Source: Macrotrachela quadricornifera | Lineage: Eukaryota; Rotifera; Eurotatoria; Philodinida; Philodinidae | DNA: 64,000 bases | NCBI GenBank assembly: GCA_022393335.1 | Contig: JAJEKB010021880.1 | Coordinates: forward strand, 1,216,433-1,280,432 | Direction of reading: 5' to 3' | Shown here: positions 58,101 through 64,000 of the stretch, one piece after another | Layout: every line of letters starts with the position of its first letter | How positions within the stretch are numbered: the first letter of the stretch is position 1 | Notes under the pieces: model-generated | The model's database searches: none | Told to the model about the DNA's origin: nothing | The model's input: only the letters and a program-made list of their open reading frames with translations | Program-made: the position numbers and the translations under genes

Positions 58101-59863
58101 CTTGGAATAAAATAGGTTCGAGATGTTTAATTAATAATACAATATGTGATGAAAATAACGAAGAAAATCAATGTTTAAATAATGGTCAATGTATACCTTT
58201 AGATGAATATGGAACATTAAATAATAAATATGTATGTATTTGTCCAGAAGGTTTTTCTGGTGATAGATGTGAAATAAATGGAACGAAAATTATTGTATCA
58301 TTTGATAAAAATCTTGATTTGCCACCTTCAATACTTGTTCATTTTATTGAAGTTAAAATAAATGATTTTCCTATTCGTCGAACAACTTTTAAAACAATTC
58401 CTATTGATTTCAGATCAATTCATATTTATTGGTCATATCCATTTCATATTATATTTATTGAATTATTAAATAAAAATTATTATTTAACTGTTTTACAAAA
58501 TTTTTATAATGAATTAACAACAATTGAAAAACAATTAAAATTCTCAGATCGATGTTTAAATATAAGTGAAATATTTAATGAAACAATTCTTAATTATCCT
58601 CTTATTCGTCGTATAAAATATTATCATTTACCATGTCAAAATAAATCATTAAATTTATCATGTTTTTATGATGAATATCATTTTTGTTTATGTCAAATAC
58701 ATGAACAATTACTTGTATCTAATTGTTTTGAATTTGAACATTATATGAAAATGGATTGTTTTGGACAAAATGGCTGTGAAAATAATGGCCAATGTTTTCA
58801 AGATGATACAATTTGTCCTAAAACATCATTATGTTTATGTCCAAATTGTTTTTATGGAAAACAATGTCAGTTTAATACGAATGGATTTAGTCTTTCACTT
58901 GATGCTATTCTTGGTTATCATATTAAACCAAATATAAATATATTTAAACAATCACATGCAGTTTTAATTAGTTTAATATTAACATTAATAATATCATTTG
59001 CTGGAATTATAAATGGACTATGTTCATTAATTACATTTAAAGATAAAAATGTACGTCAAAGTGGTAGTGGAATTTATTTATTATGTTCATCAATAATTAT
59101 TTTATTAACAATGATTTTATTTATATTAAAATTTTTTATTCTTATTACTTCACAAATAGAATTAATTGAAAATAAATTATTTTTAAATATTCAATGTATT
59201 TCAATTGATTTTTTTCTTCGAGTTTGTCTTACAATAGATCAATGGTTAACTTCATCTGTAGCAATTGAACGAGCATTTATAACTATTAAAGGAATTAGTT
59301 TTAATCAAAAAAAAACTATACAAACAGCTAAATACATTATTATTATTATTATATCTATTATAATACTAACAACTATTCATGATCCAATTCATCGACAGTT
59401 ATTTTATGAAGATAATTATCATTATGAAGATAAAAGAATTTGGTGTATTGTTAAATATTCATCAACAATTCAATATTTTAATTTAATAATTAATATATTT
59501 CATTTTATTGTGCCATTTATTATAAATTTAATATCAGCTATTATTATTATTATTGTTAATACACGAAAAAAAGCAAATATACAAGCACAACAAAATTATA
59601 GACAAATTTTAATTCAACAATTTCAAAAACATAAAAACTTATTAATTGGTCCTTTAGTATTGGTTATTCTTTCAATACCACGTTTAATTATATCATTTGC
59701 ATCAGGTTGTATGAAATCAACTAGTGATTCATGGTTATTTCTTTTAGGATATTTTATATCATTAATACCACCGACACTTACTTTTCTTTTATTTGTTTTA
59801 CCATCAACTACATATAAACAAGCATTTCAAAAAGCTATTAGTAGATATAAAAATATTATTTGA
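55124..59863 (+). CDS. Large LDLa/EGF ectodomain receptor with 7TM domain
   Basis: 1579 aa, single exon. Residues 1-18 look like a signal peptide. Residues 170-700 hold several LDL-receptor class A-like modules with acidic calcium-cage ends, for example CDGNFDCLNNNIDEEYC (194-210), CSNGQCIPK...DCLDKSDE (225-251), CDGFWNCLDGADEINC (588-603) and CDWTSNCKYNDDEQGC (680-695). EGF-like modules follow: CLCPASYYGDIC (798-809), CQCQKGWYGKYC (954-965), CICPEGFSGDRC (1038-1049) and CLCPNCFYGKQC (1237-1248). Residues 1278-1570 form a seven-helix domain with an ER motif (AIERAFITIKG) after helix 3 and a Ser-Tyr-Lys-rich short tail. It is probably a cell-surface GPCR-like receptor with a ligand-binding, heavily glycosylated ectodomain. 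Ligand unknown. Codons are almost all A/T-ending, as in the N-terminal part of the NACHT gene. Confidence 0.9.
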   Translation: MFSVQILFNFIFLNIINGNLQINLHLTNWLNENDDIQHDCLYISAYIKNENDPRHIISYCMGEWISKLDIKENKIDNKISFEELSKLKIKSEDLYFWSAPIDIIEEYQFYLNQLLNSEKTLLGKNSFYNCTLPNFGSQCQYSLVYYKSNYSSLNKIIFDYYYYNIYEPTLLTCYIHLECNRGPFPSCLDWTEICDGNFDCLNNNIDEEYCWLIEISQCNHNEYQCSNGQCIPKTFFRDDPYIPDCLDKSDEYYRSDDIVTREPTFYWEDITCVKYFERNQLNTNILTSSCLKKRQILLSQVIFSIKPKSIPNECWSALKCIIQMPIIPKYIYVILCPDKLCNNIIEKTCPDIIFIPAVPVLFGHIYLAYEKNKMNYEALRPSKPTYFCYDYQLVYLPDDSNSLILDNNYTCRFYQHSINNLNQGFDVWLQIVIYPLYSWLKRRKLSVYNNSTYCDQSKMYQCINSMKCISKSRLFDGVNDCDYGDDDENLRSSNETCLPEQNLNKFKCETDNKCNSIASLKDPKCGCIKRGEYCDARKPEINFALNRISFQTICDGIIHLLSNNIKYGNDTDETNCEQWQCNNIYTHCDGFWNCLDGADEINCYSSPLLNCSQNNHICVSSQTKQLICLPIEKANDGNIDCIGAVDEPNICRRTMYNRYSKTFHCQNDSYQSCISGEKICDWTSNCKYNDDEQGCINNATTIHPTFAELCKYDYESYGTDVLKTLCRSFYNTTEQWTIYFKLNKNDSLIKSNVKYENSQILTKESPNENVEYYQQRCHRGLDLQVWLDKEKNLTKNVCLCPASYYGDICQYQNQRISLTLQFLVTSDSVQIPFIIIISLIDDKNENLIHSYEQFTYLSMKYCQRKFNFYLLYSTRPKNPNINYLIHIDIYEKLSLNYRGSIIKSFNFTFLPVHRLAFQINIPRTNYISKSCLNHQCVYGKCQTYFNDPYNRTFCQCQKGWYGKYCTYKHNCTCSDDSLCIGLLANNRSLCICPWNKIGSRCLINNTICDENNEENQCLNNGQCIPLDEYGTLNNKYVCICPEGFSGDRCEINGTKIIVSFDKNLDLPPSILVHFIEVKINDFPIRRTTFKTIPIDFRSIHIYWSYPFHIIFIELLNKNYYLTVLQNFYNELTTIEKQLKFSDRCLNISEIFNETILNYPLIRRIKYYHLPCQNKSLNLSCFYDEYHFCLCQIHEQLLVSNCFEFEHYMKMDCFGQNGCENNGQCFQDDTICPKTSLCLCPNCFYGKQCQFNTNGFSLSLDAILGYHIKPNINIFKQSHAVLISLILTLIISFAGIINGLCSLITFKDKNVRQSGSGIYLLCSSIIILLTMILFILKFFILITSQIELIENKLFLNIQCISIDFFLRVCLTIDQWLTSSVAIERAFITIKGISFNQKKTIQTAKYIIIIIISIIILTTIHDPIHRQLFYEDNYHYEDKRIWCIVKYSSTIQYFNLIINIFHFIVPFIINLISAIIIIIVNTRKKANIQAQQNYRQILIQQFQKHKNLLIGPLVLVILSIPRLIISFASGCMKSTSDSWLFLLGYFISLIPPTLTFLLFVLPSTTYKQAFQKAISRYKNII

Positions 59864-62124
59864 AGACATTTACAATGGTAATATTATATTTTATCAATTT
59901 ATATTCAACTCTGTTTGTTTCAGAATTATTGACAAAAATTCTTTAGAGAGATTTGTTAAAGAAAGATTAATTAGAAATATTCATTACAGGGCTTCAGTGA
60001 GACAATGTTGTGGATGTCCCATCGCGTTCCACCTCAGTCTATCATATGAACATAGCTCTTTTTTTCTTGAAGTATAATTGAAAAAAATCTAGCAAATTTA
60101 TATTTTCTTCTTGAACACAAATCATCTGTATGTATAATGTTCAATGTGTGTGTGTCTGTCTGTACTAGATTGAAGGTCAAAAATTAAGGGCTAATTAAGG
60201 CTGGAAGAGGAAGGGACCAAAGCTTATCCTATGGAGATATCCATAGGTTGTAAGATAATAAAAGGATAGGGCTACAAGAGGTACAAGAAATGTAAGGCTA
60301 TACAGACAGAAGAGTACATTGACTATAAAAATATGTGCGATATAGGAGTATGAGATTGTAAGGGTTCGATCTATATATATAATATCGAGTAAGTGTATGT
60401 CTGTTATCAGATGAATAATTAAACCTTTGAAGCCATACGTTAAAAGAGAAATCTGTGATGCAGTATGCACAGATTCTCGATAATCTATTTTACTATTCAT
60501 TAGTTTCGCAATATTATTCGCATGACAATGTGTTTATCACAAAGAAATGAGAAGTACAATATGATGCAGGGCTTAGCACGACAGGAATTTAGACCTGCGG
60601 AGCTTTGCCTCATTAGTATATGACCATATGTGACTATTATTTAATTTTTAAGTGCATAAACTTTCGGATGTTTGAAGACATTTCTTTTGTTGATGAGCAT
60701 TTTCATAAATTCTCTATCGTCGTAACTACTATGCCTTTCTACACTTTTTCCTTTTTTAAAATAATGTTGAATGATGTACTTTTCGGAAAAGAAATAATTA
60801 CCACTAGTTTCAGTCGAAGTTTTCTCAATAGATTATCCATTTTTAGTTAATGATTTTTAAAGTTTCAGCATTCTTTACTACTGACAGTCGATACTTTCTT
60901 TACTTTCATTAAAAGATTATTTGAGAAAATACTGTGAATCAAATTTTCATTGAAATAGTTTTGCAGGATGGAATAAGAAAACTATCCCATCTCGTCCTGT
61001 TATAACTCCGAAAATGTCGTCTCAGGATAGAACTGACTCCACATTTTGTGGAGCTCTGATTCATCATGAATGAAAATGTCTTGCTAAAATTATGCGACTA
61101 AAAAGTACTTCTATGAACATTTATTCTTTAAAACAAGATTTTATTCATTTATTCTTTTTTTGTAGCTATTCAGTATAATTATTGGACAAGGAACATTATT
61201 GAATAACGCTTTTTTTTATTAATAATCTTATTGGATGAACATGTGTTGTAATAATGTTGTTTATTGTGTTTGTAAAATATTTCGATGTAATCTATCAATA
61301 AAGTGAACATTATTTATGTAAAAAACGACAAATAATGATAAATACGATTAAATTTTTTTCAATTCATTTCATTAATTATAATTGATTAGATTAATTTGAA
61401 AAAAATCTCAATAAGTAAAGACGAAGCGAAGAGATCGGAAGTCGAGGATAGTAATATAGAAAACGGAAATAGTCAAGAGAATGTTTCCCAACTCGATTTT
61501 TGAAAAAATGTTCCACTCGAATTAACCCGATTTCTCCAAACATCAAAAGTGAAGTCCATTTTTCCCTTTACTCTTTATCTTGATTTTTTAGGAGAACTTC
61601 GTATATCATCAACTAGTTTTGGAGTCGTACATCGGCAAAATCCTATCTCTAAAGAGGAGAATACATCATTCATACTCTTCAAATTTAGAAAGAAATAATT
61701 CCTCATTCTTTTCTTCATGTTCTCCGATCGTATCGCTCCAGTTCATAAATCAGATTTTAAGATTTAAGATTTAAGATAATTTTAATCTGATTTATTGATG
61801 TTTTTCATTTAGTATAAACATGCTATCTACTTTAGTTTGATATGTCGACTTAGGAATACTTTTGAGTTTTAATTGTTTTCAAATATGAAATTATTTTCAT
61901 AAATGATCAGTTTTTTCCTCATTATCACAATGAAAATCATGGAACATTAATTGTGATTCTAATTAATATTTGTGAAGAAAAGTTGAATTTATAAGGAATT
62001 ACTTGTAAAAAAATAAGCAGAGTCATTCTCTGAAAATTTAAGTAAATAATGTCATGCTTTGTAGCTTTCTAATCTTCATCATATGCGATGCTGATTTCAC
62101 TTCACCCAAATCATTCATCATGAG
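59864..62124. other. Intergenic, no gene seen
   Basis: About 2.3 kb with no supported gene. A 101-codon hydrophobic minus-strand open frame (60195-60500) lacks any family signature. Confidence 0.4.
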
Positions 62125-62304
62125 ATGCAAATGTTAGATCTTACAAAATTATATTAAGATGATCCTAATGCTCGTTCAGCTGCTCGAAAGTTAATAGCTC
62201 TTGCTATTTGGTCTCTTTATCAAATTGAACTTGCTTTTGATCACATACTTACTGAATCATCATGTTGTATAAAACAACTCCTCAATTATTTCAAGATGTA
62301 TTAG
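62125..62304 (+). pseudogene. Possible protein fragment, unrecognised
   Basis: A frame starting MQMLDLTKLY is stopped by TAA and then reads DDPNARSAARKLIALAIWSL and YQIELAFDHILTESSCC up to a TAG. Amino-acid composition and helical pattern look more protein-like than the surroundings, but I cannot name it. Confidence 0.3.
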
Positions 62305-62542
62305 TTGACTAAAATAAAACTGTGTCTATGAAATGTTACTGAGTTTAATATTTGCATCAACAATCATGTCGAGGATGAATGCTTACCTTTCTCTTTCATT
62401 AAATTATTCTCAATCCTGAAAGGATGAGTCTTGACAACGGAAATTGTTGGGCTGTTTGTTCGCGTACTGATTGGTAGACTTTTTTCGACCAATCAAAATA
62501 CATCTACCATAGTATAGGGATACCTTAGGTCCTCAACTACTA

Positions 62543-62602
62543 TTACTTAGGTCTATCCACAAGTAATGTCGCGTCTATCTTATTTCCTTATAAAATCCTT
62601 TT
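62543..62602 (+). repeat. mariner-like terminal segment, copy 2
   Basis: Starts ATTACTTAGGTCTATCCACA and matches the segment at 49641-49700. It lies about 300 bp downstream (in transposase orientation) of the mariner fragment at 62904, so it is a plausible 3' end of that element. Confidence 0.5.
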
Positions 62603-62903
62603 TTTTTTATAGAATGATAGAGAAAATGAAGCTTTATTTTTCTATACTATTTCATCACTATCCAACTAGTATTATACTAAGCAAATTTCGAGTAGAACTA
62701 TTTTTGTATGAAACTTAACTTTGGTATTATGTAACATTATCATTCATTTCTGCATAATCTTTGGTTTTTCTCTGTGCTTCTTTTCTATTTTGTTTTTACT
62801 TTTTTTCTCATCTGTTATGGAATTTTGTCGCATATTGTTATTAGAATATACAAGAAAAATGTTGATCGAGTGAAAGTGAGATAAAAGCAAATTCAACAAA
62901 ATT

Positions 62904-63050
62904 TTATTGCATCAAATGCTCAAAATAATGACCTTGATTATCCATACACAAGTACATTCTCTCAATCCATGTATCAAACGTTTTTCTATATTCCTCTTTA
63001 TTCAAAGAGTACAGAAACTCAGTTATAGCGTCATGTAATGATTGAGCATC
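62904..63050 (-). pseudogene. mariner-type transposase, C-terminal fragment
   Basis: The last 48 codons of a DD34D/mariner transposase: LHDAITEFLYSL, NKEEYRKTFDTWIERM and YLCMDNQGHYFEHLMQ, then TAA at 62906-62904. This is the typical closing Rw..Ci...G.Yfe pattern. The upstream part is absent because a hAT-like element begins at 63053, within the coding region. Confidence 0.8.
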
Positions 63051-63052
63051 AC

Positions 63053-64000
63053 TAGTGGCGTAACCAGAAAAAAATTACAGGGGGGCATTGCCCCTCTCAG
63101 AGTTCTTGCGACGGATGAAAAAGTTTTTTTGTGCCCAGAGATGTCCAAATGTTTTTCGCATCAGACACAGGCTAATTTTTCCAATATCGAAAAGCCAAAA
63201 AATCTTGCTGTTTCTAATTGAATTTCATGCAAAGATTTTGGCGTTCAAGAACTCTATAGATTATCAAAGAATTGCATAGATTTTTCGCGAAGCGAAAGCT
63301 TTTGCAGGATTTAGAAAAAATTTCTACTTTTTTTGTAAGGATTCGCAAATATACAAAGATCTTCTAAAAGCATCAATTTTTTGAATAAAACAAACATAGT
63401 ATTCAATACTTTCGTTACTATCGGCTTTGTCGAGATTTTTGACCAAAATAGCAGTTTTGTTTGGCATTTCCTCACTAATTCTGGAGTTTAGAAGAGATAT
63501 CTGTGAAGAATATGTGAAAATGTTAATGAAAACTGCTGTTTTGCTTGAAAATTTCGTCAAAACCGACTCGGACAAAGAAAGATCAGCTGTTTGTTTTATT
63601 CATTCATAAAACTTGTGCTTTTTCGAAATTTCTGCGCGTCTGATTTTCAGAAAGAAAAATCGTCATAGAAAGCTTAGAAAATTCCTCAATTTTTATGCTG
63701 CCGAAGGCGGTCAAGCTGAGAATGATTTTTTAGAAATAGCGCTTTTCAGCAGGGAAAAAGACTTTGACAAACAGTTCAGACAAATTTTCCAGCTAGAAAT
63801 AGCCATCCTTGATATCTCTCAACATCACTTTTCTAAAAAAAAAGTTGTGCTTTGAAAAAATGCCAAAAACTTTGAGAAACTCAGAAATATCAAAGATATT
63901 TATTTTACAAAGATGACCAAGTTGTTTATCGACTACTCATAATAAAATGCAAATTTTCTTCAGCCAATACGACAGTTTTCTTTGAAAAATGACCATTTTT
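63053..64000 (+). mobile_element. hAT-like element, left part, runs off the window
   Basis: TAGTGGCGTAACCAGAAAAA followed by a G-run and GCATTGCCCC is the classic left end of many hAT elements. It interrupts the mariner fragment. The interior seen here is non-coding: TTTTCGCGAAGCGAAAGC palindromic motifs and an imperfect inverted repeat (63378-63485 against 63515-63610) giving short open frames on both strands. The right end lies outside the window, so length and target duplication cannot be checked. Confidence 0.7.

Noticed and set aside
60195..60500. 101-codon minus-strand open frame with membrane-like segments
   Set aside because: Lies in purine-rich low-complexity DNA read backwards; no family resemblance.
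1..64000. CRISPR arrays, rRNA genes and telomeric repeat arrays
   Set aside because: None seen; the spaced repeats present are TPR-coding or transposon-derived, and the genome is eukaryotic.

Overview
The window looks like nuclear DNA of a bdelloid rotifer (a Rotaria- or Adineta-like animal). The sequence is very AT-rich. Real genes either have spliceosomal introns with clean GT/AG borders or are long single exons. It also carries a gene set I associate with bdelloids: an ADP-ribosyltransferase fused to a kinesin-light-chain-type TPR array, a large NACHT NTPase, an LDLa/EGF ectodomain joined to a seven-helix domain, and intronless peptide-type GPCRs. The assignment rests on gene architecture, not on a database search.

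Layout, left to right. Positions 960-9482 (+) hold a seven-exon GTP cyclohydrolase I gene (GCH1, 246 aa), whose 4.3-kb first intron contains two non-autonomous hAT elements. Positions 11913-14382 (-) hold a nine-exon SLC43-like major facilitator transporter (497 aa). Intronless GPCRs lie at 18924-19901 (-) and 49951-50883 (-). A 1185-aa NACHT protein occupies 26948-30505 (-). Positions 33.1-38.4 kb are a transposon graveyard: a near-perfect Tc1/mariner-like palindrome, a hAT-like element, a frameshifted hAT transposase pseudogene with a recognisable 65-nt intron, a TIR element carrying a 12-bp minisatellite, and a broken piggyBac transposase. Positions 40095-43040 (-) encode the ART-TPR protein (981 aa), 46518-47327 (-) an endonuclease/exonuclease/phosphatase-family enzyme, and 55124-59863 (+) the 1579-aa LDLa/EGF/7TM receptor. 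The right edge (62.5-64 kb) has a mariner C-terminal fragment cut by a hAT-like element that runs off the window.

The genes do not form one pathway and there is no operon-like organisation. GCH1 (tetrahydropterin synthesis) and the SLC43-like carrier are housekeeping metabolic genes. The NACHT protein, the ART-TPR protein and the chimeric receptor belong to expanded accessory families. The most interesting protein-level points are a possible His-Asp-Gln-Cys protease/acyltransferase-like module in front of the NACHT domain, and loss of the usual catalytic Arg and first Glu in the ART domain. At DNA level the clearest results are four mobile elements with defined borders: two hAT elements with 8-bp duplications, a 549-bp solo LTR with a perfect 5-bp duplication, and the TA-flanked palindrome. 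A foldback family has one full copy and three diverged partial copies.
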